This document shows, one piece after another, positions 47,893 through 57,051 of a stretch of 64,000 nt of DNA. The DNA is taken from contig JADKFE010000023.1 of assembly GCA_016717595.1 (NCBI GenBank), positions 7,730 through 71,729 of the forward strand, read 5' to 3'. The translations under genes were made by a program, and so were the position numbers. The DNA is from Deltaproteobacteria bacterium. GTDB lineage: Bacteria > Myxococcota_A > UBA796 > CAJQPC01. Every line of letters starts with the position of its first letter. Position 1 is the stretch's first letter. The notes below the pieces were generated by a model. It searched no databases, was not told the origin of the DNA, and was given only the letters and a program-made list of their open reading frames with translations.

Positions 47893-49788
47893 TCAGCGCC
47901 CCTCGTCGGGCGCCTGAGGGGCTTGGCGATCTCGCATCGTCTCCGCGTCCCAGCCGCCCTCGTCCAAGGCGCGCTCCCGGGCGCGGTCGGCGGCCAGGGT
48001 GCGCTCCAAGAGCGCGACGCGGTCCCGAGCGGTGCGCATCAGGCGCTCTTGATCGTGGCGCACCGCCGCCATCTCGACGATGGTTCGTTCATCCACCCGG
48101 CGAAACATCTGCGCGGCGCGGTGGGCCCGGTGGGACGATTGACCCAAGAGCCGCAGGGCGTCAACCCCCACCCGCAGCGCCGTGTCGAAGGTCTCCCGGT
48201 AGACCCCCTCCACCTTGGCCTCCATCAGATCGTAGGCCTCGGCGCGGCCGCGGGCTCGGGCGAGGATGGCCAGGTTTGGGAAGTGGGTCTGCGCGAGGTG
48301 GACGATCTGCATACACTTCTCATGGTCGTCTACGGCGACGATGAGCAGCCGGGCCCGGGCGGCCCCGGCGGCGGTGAGCAGGTCGAGGCGGCTGGCGTCG
48401 CCGTAATACACCCGCTGGCCGAAGCGCCGCAGCATGTCGATCTGGTCGCCGTCTACGTCTACGGTGGTGGTGCCGACGCCGTTCGCGGTGAGGAAACGAC
48501 CGGGGATCTGCCCAAATCGACCATACCCGGCGATGATCACCGGCTGGCCGTGATCCTCGACGTCGGACTCCCGGGCGGGCGGCGCCACGGCGATGAGCCG
48601 CGGCAGCACCACACGCTCCACAAAGAGCAGGAGCAGCGGGGTAGCGGCCATGGACAGGGCCGTCACCGCGAGGAGCGGCTTGGTCTGCTCGGGGGTGAGC
48701 ACGCCCTCCCGGGTGGCGAAGCCAAACAGCACAAACGCGAACTCACCCACACCGGCCAACGACGCGGCGAAGATGGCCGTCTGGTCCTTGGCGATGCCCC
48801 AGGCCCGGCCAAGCGCCACCAAGAGCGCGCCCTTGAGCGTGAGCACGCCGAGGAGCAGGCCGAGGATGACCAGAGGGGACTGCATCACGACGCCGACGTC
48901 GATCGCCGAGCCCACGGCGATAAAAAACACCCCCAGCAGCAGGCCCTTAAACGGCTCGATGTCGCTCTCAAGCTCGTGTCGGTACTCGCTCTCGGCGAGC
49001 ACAACCCCCGCCAAGAACGTGCCCAAGGCCGCCGAGAGCCCCACGAGCGTCATGAGCTGGGCCACGCCGACCACGAGCAGCAGCGACGCCGCGGTGAACA
49101 TCTCGCGTAGGCCCGTGCGGGCGACGAGGCGGAAGAAGGGCCGCCCCAGAAAGCGCCCGCCGACGACGACGGCGGCCACGGCCCCGAGCACCAACAGCGC
49201 GTAGGCCCAGGGAGCCAGGCCATCGGCGAAGGACGCGCCGTGGTGCTCTTCGCCGCCCATCGGCGTGTGGGTGGCCAAGGCGGGCAACAAGGCGAGGATC
49301 GGGATGACGGCGAGATCCTGAAACAGCAGCACCGAGAACGCGCTCTGCCCCGACTCCGCCCGGCTCAGCCCCCGCTCGTTGAGCGACTGCAGCGCGATGG
49401 CCGTGGAGGACATCGCCAAGATCAGCCCCAACGCGACGCCTTCACGCCACGAGAGGCCCACAAGCGTCGCGCCGACGGCGATGAGCGCGGCGCTGCCGAG
49501 CACCTGCAGCCCGCCCAAGCCGAAGATCGGCCCGCGCATTCGCCACAGTCGGCTGGGCTGAAGCTCCAGGCCCACCAAAAAGAGCATCATCACCACGCCG
49601 AACTCGGCGAAGTGCTGCACCTCTTCGCCCTCGTCACCGATGAGCCCGAGCCCCCACGGCCCGATGGCGAGGCCGGCGCCGAGGTAACCCAGCACAGATC
49701 CCAAGCCCAAGCGGCTGGCGATGGGCACGGTGATCAAGGCGGCGGCCAAGTACACCGTCGCTTGGGTCAAGAACTCGGCTTGGTTCAT
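47893..49788 (-). CDS. kefB: KefB/KefC-type monovalent cation:proton antiporter
   Basis: A 631-residue CPA2-family protein. The first 390 residues contain 11-13 membrane segments, with the family signatures GLELQPSRLW and AMSSTAIALQSLNERG. A cytoplasmic RCK/TrkA-N domain follows (PVIIAGYGRFGQIPGRFL, then VDVDGDQIDMLRRFG and YYGDASRLDLL), which binds NAD or glutathione adducts, and a long charged C-terminal tail. It exports K+ in exchange for H+, giving protection against electrophiles. It overlaps kefF by 4 bp, so the two are made together as an activator-channel pair. Confidence 0.9.
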   Translation of the reverse strand: MNQAEFLTQATVYLAAALITVPIASRLGLGSVLGYLGAGLAIGPWGLGLIGDEGEEVQHFAEFGVVMMLFLVGLELQPSRLWRMRGPIFGLGGLQVLGSAALIAVGATLVGLSWREGVALGLILAMSSTAIALQSLNERGLSRAESGQSAFSVLLFQDLAVIPILALLPALATHTPMGGEEHHGASFADGLAPWAYALLVLGAVAAVVVGGRFLGRPFFRLVARTGLREMFTAASLLLVVGVAQLMTLVGLSAALGTFLAGVVLAESEYRHELESDIEPFKGLLLGVFFIAVGSAIDVGVVMQSPLVILGLLLGVLTLKGALLVALGRAWGIAKDQTAIFAASLAGVGEFAFVLFGFATREGVLTPEQTKPLLAVTALSMAATPLLLLFVERVVLPRLIAVAPPARESDVEDHGQPVIIAGYGRFGQIPGRFLTANGVGTTTVDVDGDQIDMLRRFGQRVYYGDASRLDLLTAAGAARARLLIVAVDDHEKCMQIVHLAQTHFPNLAILARARGRAEAYDLMEAKVEGVYRETFDTALRVGVDALRLLGQSSHRAHRAAQMFRRVDERTIVEMAAVRHDQERLMRTARDRVALLERTLAADRARERALDEGGWDAETMRDRQAPQAPDEGR

Positions 49789-50372
49789 GGGCTCACCTCG
49801 GCGGAGAGGGCGCGGATGCGGTCGGCGTAGCGGCGCCCGGCGTCCAGCAAGGCCTGTGGATCGTCGCGGTGAACGCCGTGTACGACGAAAGGATCGGCCC
49901 AGCGGAGCTTGCAGAGGTGCGCGGTCTGCTCAAAGGGGCGCAGCAGCTCGGGGATGGTGAAGCGGTTCACGCCGTCGGGCTGGTACGCGGCCTCCCCGCC
50001 GCCTGTGGTCAAGGCGCAGAGCATCGTCTTGCCCTCCAGGGCGCGGCCCCCGGGCCCGTAAGCCCAGCCGAACTCCAGCACCAGATCCATCCACTGCTTC
50101 ACCAGGGCCGGCGCGCTGTACCAATAGAACGGGAACTGCAGCACGATCAGCGGGTGCGCGCTCAGGAGCGCCTGCTCACGCTCGGCGTCCACGTCGAAGT
50201 CGGGGTAACAGTCGTACAGATCGTGCACGGTGACGCCCTCGACCCCGCGGGCGGCGTCGATGAGCGTGGCGTTGGCGCGGCTGCGGTGCAGCGTCGGGTG
50301 AGCCAAGAGCACGAGCGCGCGGCCTGACGGCTGGGGCGGTGAGCGGAACGTGGGTCGGGAGGGGTGGCGCAT
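49785..50372 (-). CDS. kefF: NAD(P)H oxidoreductase, KefF/KefG-like ancillary subunit
   Basis: The 195-residue flavodoxin-fold quinone reductase has ALVLLAHPTLHRSRANATL (phosphate-binding loop), VHDLYDCYPDFDVDAE, PLIVLQFPFYWYSAPALVKQWMD and a TTGGG loop. These are the standard KefF/KefG/Nqo motifs. It binds FMN and activates the Kef channel encoded immediately downstream, with which it overlaps by 4 bp (ATGA). The first 14 residues extend beyond other family members, so a slightly later start is possible. Confidence 0.9.
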   Translation of the reverse strand: MRHPSRPTFRSPPQPSGRALVLLAHPTLHRSRANATLIDAARGVEGVTVHDLYDCYPDFDVDAEREQALLSAHPLIVLQFPFYWYSAPALVKQWMDLVLEFGWAYGPGGRALEGKTMLCALTTGGGEAAYQPDGVNRFTIPELLRPFEQTAHLCKLRWADPFVVHGVHRDDPQALLDAGRRYADRIRALSAEVSP

Positions 50373-50462
50373 CGCGCACGTTTAACTGATCTTTGGCGCG
50401 GGGCGTCCTCGGCGCGCGCACCCTGACCCAGATCAGCGGGCGGCCCCACGCTTGAGCTCCGC

Positions 50463-51422
50463 TCAGCCGATCATCCAGACCACGAGGAGCGCGGTGAGGC
50501 CGAGCAGACCGAGGATCCAGCCCCAGGGCGTGGGCCCGCTCGCCTGGCGCTGAATCGCGCGCAGTCGATCCCGCCGGGCCACCCGCTCCGGTGGGTCAAA
50601 CACCGCCACGTCCTCGATCGTCCACCGCGCCGCCGGAGGCACCTCAACGGGGCCGCCCCACACCTCCAGGCCCTCCTCCGCGCGCAGCGTGAAGCCCGGC
50701 GCCCGGCGTCGGGTGGCCGTGGCGCCGCCGGGGAGCTCAACTCGGTCGGAGGTGGCGGCCCCCAGGGCGGCGACGATCAGCTCCCCTTGGGCGCGGTCAC
50801 GCTCGGCCCAGGCGGCGATCTCGACCAGCTCTTGCTCGAAGGAGGCCAGCTCCGCGCTGTGAATGCGCGCGGCGCGGTCGGCCAGCTCGGCGTCAAAGAG
50901 TGACCACTCGCCGTTGGAGATCGCCAAGAGCAGGCGATCGTAGAGGAAGCCGATGTCGTCCTCCAGCGGATCATCGCCGTCGCCGTCGTCGTGGTCGGGA
51001 TCGGCGCAGGCCGACGCCCCGAGGCCGCTGTTGTCGCCAGAGAAGCCCCGGGCGACGCCGCCTTGATGCAGCGTGATCCCGCCGCCCCCGGCGCCGCGGT
51101 GGTAGGCGATGAACAACGCCGTGTCCCCGGCCTCAATGGCCTTCATCCCGACGTGCTCGTCGACGAACACCAGCCGGGCCTCGGAGAGCCGCGCGGCGAG
51201 CAGCGGGAGGTTTTCGACGTTCAATCGCCGCTCGGGGGGCGCTACCCCATGGCGCTCGGCGACCTCTCGGGGCAAAAACCAGCGCTCGTCCTTCCACTCC
51301 AAGATGTCCAGGCGCTCGGCTTTGCCCGCGAGCGGGCCCATCACCACCTCGGCGGGGCCAACCCCACCCCAGAGGCGAGGATCGATGGCGACGAGCCCGG
51401 GGATCACGAGGGGATCAGGCAT
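50463..51422 (-). CDS. Hypothetical tail-anchored protein
   Basis: The 319-residue protein is soluble and acidic with an Asp-rich loop (DPDHDDGDGDDP). A single membrane segment lies at the extreme C-terminus (WGWILGLLGLTALLVVWMIG), so it is probably tail-anchored. Its start codon follows directly after the stop of the TetR gene (TAAATG), so it is the third gene of an operon. No family is recognised. Confidence 0.6.
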   Translation of the reverse strand: MPDPLVIPGLVAIDPRLWGGVGPAEVVMGPLAGKAERLDILEWKDERWFLPREVAERHGVAPPERRLNVENLPLLAARLSEARLVFVDEHVGMKAIEAGDTALFIAYHRGAGGGGITLHQGGVARGFSGDNSGLGASACADPDHDDGDGDDPLEDDIGFLYDRLLLAISNGEWSLFDAELADRAARIHSAELASFEQELVEIAAWAERDRAQGELIVAALGAATSDRVELPGGATATRRRAPGFTLRAEEGLEVWGGPVEVPPAARWTIEDVAVFDPPERVARRDRLRAIQRQASGPTPWGWILGLLGLTALLVVWMIG

Positions 51423-52103
51423 TTAAGCTCCGTTGGCTGGGCATACGCTCCGCAGCCGCTCTAACCCGTCGAGGATTAACCCCAAGCCAAAGTCTAAGCT
51501 CTGCAGGCCGTCGTGGCCCCCCGTCGCCACCTGCACGGTGAGCGCGTGCATCGCCGGGTACTGCGCCTCTGAGAGGCTCGGCAGGTAGCCCGCGGCGGCG
51601 GCGGCGTACTCGTTGGGGGCGAAGGGGAAGTTGAGCCGCTGCAAGGTGAAGCCGTAGATGAAGCAGTCCATGGCGTTCCAGGCGTGGTCGGCCATGGGCA
51701 ACGAGAACCCGGCGCGGGTGAGGCAGGCCAAGGTGGCGTCGATGTAGGTCAACATCGCAGGGCTGACGTTCACCCGGCTCATCAACAGGCCGCAGGCCCA
51801 GGGGTGCCGCATGAGCACGCCATGCGCGGAGTGGGCCCGACGCTGCATCGCCTCACGCCAAGGCGCGGCCGGGGACGGCGCCTCGATCTCTGAGACGACG
51901 AGCTCCACCATCCCGTCCAGCAGGTCCTCCTTGTCCTTCACATGGTTGTAGAGCGACATCGCCTTCACCCCCAGCGCGGCGCCTAAGGCGCGCATCGAGA
52001 GGGCGTCTAAGCCTTGGGTGTCGGCGAGGGTGAGCGCGGCGCGCATCACGCGGTCGCGGGTGAGCGGCGCGCGGGGCGGCGGGGCCTCGGGGGCGGTCTT
52101 CAA
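51423..52103 (-). CDS. TetR/AcrR-family regulator
   Basis: The 226-residue repressor has an N-terminal HTH, RDRVMRAALTLADTQGLDALSMRALGAALGV, then KAMSLYNHVKDKEDLLDGM, typical of TetR proteins of the TetR_C_1 type. The ligand domain follows. Its GTG/ATG overlaps the dehydrogenase stop by 4 bp. It likely represses its own operon through the paired sites at 53175-53213. Confidence 0.9.
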   Translation of the reverse strand: MKTAPEAPPPRAPLTRDRVMRAALTLADTQGLDALSMRALGAALGVKAMSLYNHVKDKEDLLDGMVELVVSEIEAPSPAAPWREAMQRRAHSAHGVLMRHPWACGLLMSRVNVSPAMLTYIDATLACLTRAGFSLPMADHAWNAMDCFIYGFTLQRLNFPFAPNEYAAAAAGYLPSLSEAQYPAMHALTVQVATGGHDGLQSLDFGLGLILDGLERLRSVCPANGA

Positions 52104-53161
52104 CGGGGGCTCCTCTGCGGGTCGGCGGAGAGATTAACCACCACCTTGCCGCGGGTGTGGCCCTCGCCCATGTGGTCCAGCACCGCGGGCAGGGCGTCGA
52201 GGGGGAGCCGGTCGCTGATGTCGGGGGTGACCGCGCCCGAGGCCACGAGCCCGCAGAGCACGTCGAGATCGGCGACGGTGGGCTTGTTCATCAGCGGCAC
52301 AAACCTCTGGGCGGAGCCGAGGTTGGAGAAGAGCCCACGCAGGATGGGGATCATCGGGCCGAAGAGCGCGTTGTCTTGGCCGCCAGAGCCCGAGACGAGG
52401 CGACCGCCGGGCTTGAGCAGGCCCCGCAGCGTGGCGAGGGGCTCGGCGCCGACCATGTCGAGGATCACGTCGAAGCGGCCCGGGTGCTCGCTGAGGCGCT
52501 GACTCGTGTAGTTGATGACGTGGTGGGCGCCCATCAACCGCACGACCTCGACGTTTCTGGCGCTGCACACCCCGGTGACCTCGGCGCCAAAGTGGCGGCC
52601 AAGCTGCACCCCGAAGCCGCCGACGCCCCCGGCCGCGCCGATGACCAACAGCGACTCCCCGGCCTTGAGCTGCCCCGCGTCACGGAGGCCCTGAAGCGCG
52701 GTTGTGCCCGAGACCGGCAGGGTGGCGGCCTGCTCAAAGCTCAGCCCGGCGGGCTTCTTCGCCAAGGCGCTGGGCTCTGCGCAGACCCACTCGGCGAAGG
52801 CGCCGCGGTTGATCTCGCCGAGCACCGCGTCGCCGACCTCAAACCCCGTGACCCCGGCGCCCACAGCCATCACCCGCCCGGCGATGGCCATGCCCGGGAT
52901 GGGGCGGGTGGGCCGGGTGAGCCCATAGCCCGCGAGGCGCACGGCGTAGGGCGTGCCGGTGAGCAGGTGCCAGTCGCCCCGGTTGAGCGCGGCGTTGACC
53001 CCCTGCACGAGCACGAGGCCCGGCGTGAGCGTCGGCGTGGGCACCTCGGCGACGTGGAGCGCGTCGGCGCCGCCATAGCGCGTCTGGAGCAGGGCGCGCA
53101 TGGTGCGGGGGACGTTGGGGGTCAGGGCGGTGTCGGCGGGGGACGGGATCGGGGCGTTCAT
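52100..53161 (-). CDS. Zinc-independent MDR-type NADPH quinone/alcohol oxidoreductase
   Basis: The 353-residue medium-chain dehydrogenase has LLQTRYGGADALHVAEVPTP at the N-terminus, the GMAIAGRVMAVGAGVTGFEVGDAV region and the nucleotide-binding AAGGVGGFGVQLGRHFGAEVTGVCS. The usual zinc Cys/His ligands are absent, so it resembles quinone oxidoreductases that reduce quinones or enones with NADPH. I choose the ATG at 53161, preceded by GAGG, over one at 53173. It is first in an operon with the TetR gene. Confidence 0.85.
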   Translation of the reverse strand: MNAPIPSPADTALTPNVPRTMRALLQTRYGGADALHVAEVPTPTLTPGLVLVQGVNAALNRGDWHLLTGTPYAVRLAGYGLTRPTRPIPGMAIAGRVMAVGAGVTGFEVGDAVLGEINRGAFAEWVCAEPSALAKKPAGLSFEQAATLPVSGTTALQGLRDAGQLKAGESLLVIGAAGGVGGFGVQLGRHFGAEVTGVCSARNVEVVRLMGAHHVINYTSQRLSEHPGRFDVILDMVGAEPLATLRGLLKPGGRLVSGSGGQDNALFGPMIPILRGLFSNLGSAQRFVPLMNKPTVADLDVLCGLVASGAVTPDISDRLPLDALPAVLDHMGEGHTRGKVVVNLSADPQRSPR

Positions 53162-53174
53162 CGTGGACCTCATG

Positions 53175-53213
53175 CTTACACTGTAAGTTTAGACCTTAAA
53201 CGTACAGCGTAAG
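53175..53213. promoter_or_regulatory. Pair of TetR operator-like sites
   Basis: CTTACACTGTAAGTTT at 53175-53190 contains the perfect palindrome CTTACA-C-TGTAAG. On the opposite strand 53213-53198 reads CTTACGCTGTACGTTT, matching the first site at 14 of 16 positions. The two copies are arranged head to head just upstream of the dehydrogenase-TetR operon, as expected of autoregulated TetR repressors, and they sit in the likely promoter. Confidence 0.75.
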
Positions 53214-53243
53214 TCTGTCAAGGGCCCCGAGGTCGGCCGCTGC

Positions 53244-53684
53244 TCAGCCCTCGGCCATGCTGTCCCAGCGCCGCTGCATCTCCGCCGGGCTGACCTCCTC
53301 GACGCTGTGGCCGACCATCCACTCGTGGCCAAAGGGGTCGCGGAAGGTGCCGCTGCGCTCGCCGTAGAACTGGGTCTGCGCCGGGCGCAGCACCGTGCCC
53401 CCGGCCTCGGCGGCCCGGGCGAGCAGCGCGTCGGCGTCGTCCACATGCAGGTGGATGCCCAGGCCTGAGGGGCCAGTGGGCGCGTGGATGCCTAGCTCGG
53501 GGTACGCCGCCGAGAGCATGATCACCACGCCCGGGGCTAGCTCTAGCTCGGCGTGGCCGATGCGCCCGTCGGCGGGGTCGACGAGCCTGAACAGCTCCTT
53601 GGCGCCGAACACCTGGATGTAGAACTGAATCGCCGCGTGCCCGTCAGAGACACGAAGGTAGGGGTAGCACTCTTTGACGGCCAT
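53244..53684 (-). CDS. VOC-family protein (glyoxalase/bleomycin-resistance fold)
   Basis: The 146-residue cytoplasmic protein has two beta-alpha-beta-beta-beta modules. It contains YPYLRVSDGHAAIQFYIQVFGAKELFR, GRIGHAELELAPGVVIMLS, GIHLHVDDADALLARAAEAGGT and FRDPFGHEWMVGH. This is a PhnB-like/3-demethylubiquinone-9 methyltransferase-type VOC protein of unknown substrate. The start at 53684 gives the proper N-terminus. It lies 2 bp after the AraC gene and is probably controlled by it. Confidence 0.88.
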   Translation of the reverse strand: MAVKECYPYLRVSDGHAAIQFYIQVFGAKELFRLVDPADGRIGHAELELAPGVVIMLSAAYPELGIHAPTGPSGLGIHLHVDDADALLARAAEAGGTVLRPAQTQFYGERSGTFRDPFGHEWMVGHSVEEVSPAEMQRRWDSMAEG

Positions 53685-53686
53685 GA

Positions 53687-54529
53687 TCACCTCGGGGTTG
53701 TGTCGTCTGTACCCCCTGTCGGCGCGTGGGGCTTGAACGAATCGGAGGCGCTGATCGGCAGGTGGTTGGGCCCGCCGTGGCGACCTGCGCGCCAGCTCGT
53801 CGGGGTGACGCCTACGATGGCGCGGACCTCTCGGCAGAGGTGGGCGTGATCGGCGAAGCCCGCCCGCGCGGCGACGGTGGACCAATCGGGCACGGCGTCC
53901 GCGAGGCGCAGCGCCCGCTGAAGGCGGCGCAGTCGGGCCCAGGCCACGGGAGACAGGCCGATGGCCTCGTCAAACCAGACGCCCAAGGTGCGCGGGGAGC
54001 GCCCGATCAAGCTCGCGGCGGCGCCGACAGACGCCCCGCCGTCGATGGCGGACAGGGCCTCCCGAAGGCCCGGCGGGCGCGCGGCGAACCTGAGCCGCGC
54101 CAGGAGCGCCTCCTCCACGAGCGCCAACGCCGCCTCATCCGTCTCCGCCTCACAGAGCCGCGCCTGCAGCCGGCTCGCGTCCACGCCCCACAGCGCCTCA
54201 AGCCCGGTGTGTCGCCCCGCGAGGGCCCGCGCGGTCTCGCCGAACAGCCTCGGCGCCGCGCCGGGGCACAACATCACGCCGACGGACCGTGTGTTGTGGG
54301 GCGTGTCGTGAACATGGGCCTCTAGCCGCGCCCCGCCGAGCACCCCCGCGCGCTCCACCTGCTCCCCGGCGGCGCCCAGACGAATCGGCGCCCCACAGGC
54401 CCGCCAGGCGAGGTGAAGCTGGCCGGTGGGGATCACCAGCTCTCGCGCGGAGACGGGCCGGGGTTGGCTCACCCACAGAAGCTCCACCACGCCGCGCAGG
54501 GCGGGGTGCTGGGGTGGGCGGGTGAACAT
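53687..54529 (-). CDS. AraC-family transcriptional regulator
   Basis: The 280-residue regulator has an N-terminal DUF6597-like sensor domain and a C-terminal double HTH (SVGAAASLIGRSPRTLGVWFDEAIGLSPVAWARLRRLQRAL, then VPDWSTVAARAGFADHAHLCREVRAIVGVTPTSW). The FADxxHxxRxFxxxxGxTPxxxR pattern is clear. It probably regulates the VOC gene and itself, since the two are adjacent and co-directional. Confidence 0.88.
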   Translation of the reverse strand: MFTRPPQHPALRGVVELLWVSQPRPVSARELVIPTGQLHLAWRACGAPIRLGAAGEQVERAGVLGGARLEAHVHDTPHNTRSVGVMLCPGAAPRLFGETARALAGRHTGLEALWGVDASRLQARLCEAETDEAALALVEEALLARLRFAARPPGLREALSAIDGGASVGAAASLIGRSPRTLGVWFDEAIGLSPVAWARLRRLQRALRLADAVPDWSTVAARAGFADHAHLCREVRAIVGVTPTSWRAGRHGGPNHLPISASDSFKPHAPTGGTDDTTPR

Positions 54530-54542
54530 CAGGGCTGAACCT

Positions 54543-55595
54543 TCACGGCTGCACACCCAAGGAGCCGATCATGTCCTCAAGCGCTGGCGTGTCAAAAAAG
54601 CCGATCTCCACCAAGGCCCCGCCCTCCAAGCGCACAAGCCGCACGCCAGAGACCTCGGCGACCAGGGCCAGCTCATCGGGGCCCAGGGTGACGGCGCCGG
54701 GCAGCTCCGAGGGCATCACGTCGAGCACGCCCTCGGCGTCCACGGCGATGATCTCATCCCCGAAGCCCGAGCTGACGATGGCCCCGCCCTCGACGGCGAC
54801 GATGGCGTAGGGGTCGTACACGTCAAACAGGCCGAGGGGGGTGATGGTGTCCCCCACGGAGGCGACGGCGACACGGTTGGGCTCGCTTGAGAACGCGCTG
54901 TTGTCGCCGACGTAGATCGTGTCACCTCGGCGAGCGGCCCCGCCGACGATGGCGTCTTCGTGGCCAAACAAGTCCGTGGTTTGGCCAAGCGCGCCGCCGG
55001 GGAGGGTGATGGTCTGCGCCGCGGCGTCGGCGATGAGCACGTCGCCCAGAAGGTGCTCACCGAGCTTGCTCTGAACGACGAGCCCGACGAGGCTGAGCGC
55101 CCCGGTGGCGCAGTCTACGCCCACCTCATACACACCGCCGCCGTTCTCCACCCAGTTGCCGTCGATCACCCACAGAGTCTCACCTTTGGGGTCAAACATC
55201 ACGTCCCCGGCGTAGAGGCCCTCGCTCCAGGCGGCGTGAACCACCTCGCCCTCGGCGGTGAACACGCCCAACGAGCCGTCATCCTGCACGGCCACGCCCA
55301 AGGAGCCATCGGGCGACCACACCACGGCGTCCCCGCCGCCTCGGCCCATCTCAAACGTGACGCCCGTGGCGCTGAGCGTCTCATCCTTGAGCTGAAGCAG
55401 CGTCCAGGAGTCCGCCGCGGCGCCGGACGCGGTGTACGGCAACGACGCGGCGACGAGGCGCGGGGCGCTCTTGGGCAAGGGGGTGGCCCGGCAGCCCTCC
55501 ACAGGCACGACCTCGGCGGCGGTGTCGTCGGTGGAGGGCGCCTTGTCGCCGTCACAGGCGGTCAGGAGGGCGAGGAGCACGAAGGATCGGCGCAT
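54543..55595 (-). CDS. Lipoprotein with beta-propeller-like repeats
   Basis: The 350-residue protein has a lipoprotein signal (LLALLTACDGD; Cys about residue 13), a Thr/Asp linker and repeated short blades such as VVWSPDGSLGVAVQDDGSLGVF, VMFDPKGETLWVIDG and DTIYVGDNSAFSSEPNRVAVA. These suggest a six- or seven-bladed propeller. It is exported and membrane-anchored. The function is unknown. It is preceded by an intergenic region holding a long G tract. Confidence 0.7.
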   Translation of the reverse strand: MRRSFVLLALLTACDGDKAPSTDDTAAEVVPVEGCRATPLPKSAPRLVAASLPYTASGAAADSWTLLQLKDETLSATGVTFEMGRGGGDAVVWSPDGSLGVAVQDDGSLGVFTAEGEVVHAAWSEGLYAGDVMFDPKGETLWVIDGNWVENGGGVYEVGVDCATGALSLVGLVVQSKLGEHLLGDVLIADAAAQTITLPGGALGQTTDLFGHEDAIVGGAARRGDTIYVGDNSAFSSEPNRVAVASVGDTITPLGLFDVYDPYAIVAVEGGAIVSSGFGDEIIAVDAEGVLDVMPSELPGAVTLGPDELALVAEVSGVRLVRLEGGALVEIGFFDTPALEDMIGSLGVQP

Positions 55596-55773
55596 GAGCA
55601 GGGTCCACGGGAGCTTGAGGGCCGCGCAGAGTATCGTGTTCTGCGGCGGGTGGGTACAGCGCGTCAGGCACAGCGCCCTTGAAGGCGCGTGGTGGCCTGC
55701 TGCACGGCCTCCGCCGCGGCGGTGGAGACCGGGCCTCGGCAGCCCGCGTCGGCGAGGTGCTGTTGAGCGCGGC

Positions 55774-55804
<31 letters not shown>

Positions 55805-55867
55805 AAACCACACCTCGGCGCTCGGGTGGCCGACCTGGCGCACGTCGGGCGCGAAGGCCCCCGGCCT

Positions 55868-56152
55868 TCATGGGCCGCTCAGGCGACGAAGCTCATCCAT
55901 GCTGCGCGGCGGCGGCGGCTTGAGCAGGGCCTGAAAGTCGTCCAGGCGATCCAGGGCCGCGCAGAGGCGCACGAAGGAGCTGAGCTGGCCTTGGCCGCTG
56001 CGCTCTAAGCGGGCGATGGTGGCCACGGAGACGCCGCTTCGGCTGGCGAGCTCGGCCTGGGTGAAGCCCCGGGCCCGACGCGCCTCCCGCAGCCGCTCGG
56101 CGAGGGCGCGCTCGACGTCGCGGGGGGTCAGGATCAGCAGCAGCTCGTCCAT
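55868..56152 (-). CDS. XRE-family helix-turn-helix regulator
   Basis: The 94-residue Cro/C1-type DNA-binding protein contains LREARRARGFTQAELASRSGVSVATIARLERSGQGQLSSFVRLCAAL, a complete HTH_3 domain. Its organisation resembles HipB-type antitoxins, but no toxin gene is adjacent. The gene upstream on the other strand is phytochelatin synthase. The ATG at 56152 is preferred; a codon two residues upstream is possible. Confidence 0.85.
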   Translation of the reverse strand: MDELLLILTPRDVERALAERLREARRARGFTQAELASRSGVSVATIARLERSGQGQLSSFVRLCAALDRLDDFQALLKPPPPRSMDELRRLSGP

Positions 56153-56274
56153 GAACACCTCAGTTCTGACGGATTCTAACCCGTTCTGGGGTGAAATCCA
56201 TCAGTTTTGAGTGATTGTTGCTTCGGCTTCGCGCGCCCGATCCCGGGCTCAGCCGCCGTGCTTAGCCTTCTAGA

Positions 56275-57003
56275 ATGGAGACTGACCGCTCACTCTACCG
56301 CCGCCCGCTGCCCGCGGACCTTATCGACTTCTCATCCCCCCACGGGCGGCGGCTTCTGGCCGAGGCCATCGCCTTGGGCACGGCGGAGTCGTTCTTCCCC
56401 CTCGTCGCCCAGCTTCACACGCAGTCCGAGCCCGCGTGGTGTGGCCTGGGCACCCTGGTCACCGTGCTGAACGCCCTGGAGATCGACCCCGGGCGCGCCT
56501 GGCGAGGGCCCTGGCGGTGGTTTGGGGAGGAGCTCCTCGACTGCTGCAAGGCCATGGAGCTGGCCCGGGCCGAGGGCCTCACCTTGAGCGAGGTGGCGTG
56601 TCTGGCGCGGTGTAACGGGGCCGAGGCCGAGGTTCACCACGCCGAGCCCGGCACCTTGGCCCAGTTTCGGGCCGATCTGGAGGCGTCCTGCCGCGCGCCG
56701 ACGGGGCATTTTTTGGTGGCGGGCTACAGCCGCGGGGCGCTCAACCAGACCGGCGGCGGGCACTACTCCCCCCTGGCGGCCTGGCACCCCGGCGAAGACC
56801 GCGTGCTCATCCTCGACGTCGCCCGGTTTAAGTACCCGCCCCACTGGGCCACGGTGGAGTCGCTGTGGCGCGCCATGGAGCACCCCGACCCCGCCACGTC
56901 GTTGCCCCGGGGGTGGATCGGCCTCAGCCGCGCCCAGACGATGCCCCCGGCCATCGACGCCGAGGCCGAGGCCCTCGCCGCCCGCCTTCGGGTGTGTCCC
57001 TGA
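56275..57003 (+). CDS. Phytochelatin synthase family protein
   Basis: The 242-residue papain-like peptidase has the full catalytic triad of phytochelatin synthase: Cys in QSEPAWCGLGTLVTVLNAL (residue about 56), His in GGGHYSPLAAWH and Asp in VLILDVARFKYPPHW. Plant enzymes make metal-chelating phytochelatin from glutathione; bacterial short forms mainly hydrolyse glutathione to gamma-Glu-Cys. It is the N-terminal catalytic domain only, typical of bacteria. It probably helps heavy-metal or thiol homeostasis. It is followed after 48 bp by cytosine deaminase. Confidence 0.9.
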   Translation: METDRSLYRRPLPADLIDFSSPHGRRLLAEAIALGTAESFFPLVAQLHTQSEPAWCGLGTLVTVLNALEIDPGRAWRGPWRWFGEELLDCCKAMELARAEGLTLSEVACLARCNGAEAEVHHAEPGTLAQFRADLEASCRAPTGHFLVAGYSRGALNQTGGGHYSPLAAWHPGEDRVLILDVARFKYPPHWATVESLWRAMEHPDPATSLPRGWIGLSRAQTMPPAIDAEAEALAARLRVCP

Positions 57004-57051
57004 CGCGTAGGCTGTATACTCCAGCGCTGACCCCCTCTGCGGAGCCGCGCT

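Noticed and set aside
55868..56152. HipB antitoxin of a HipAB pair
   Set aside because: No HipA-like kinase gene is adjacent.
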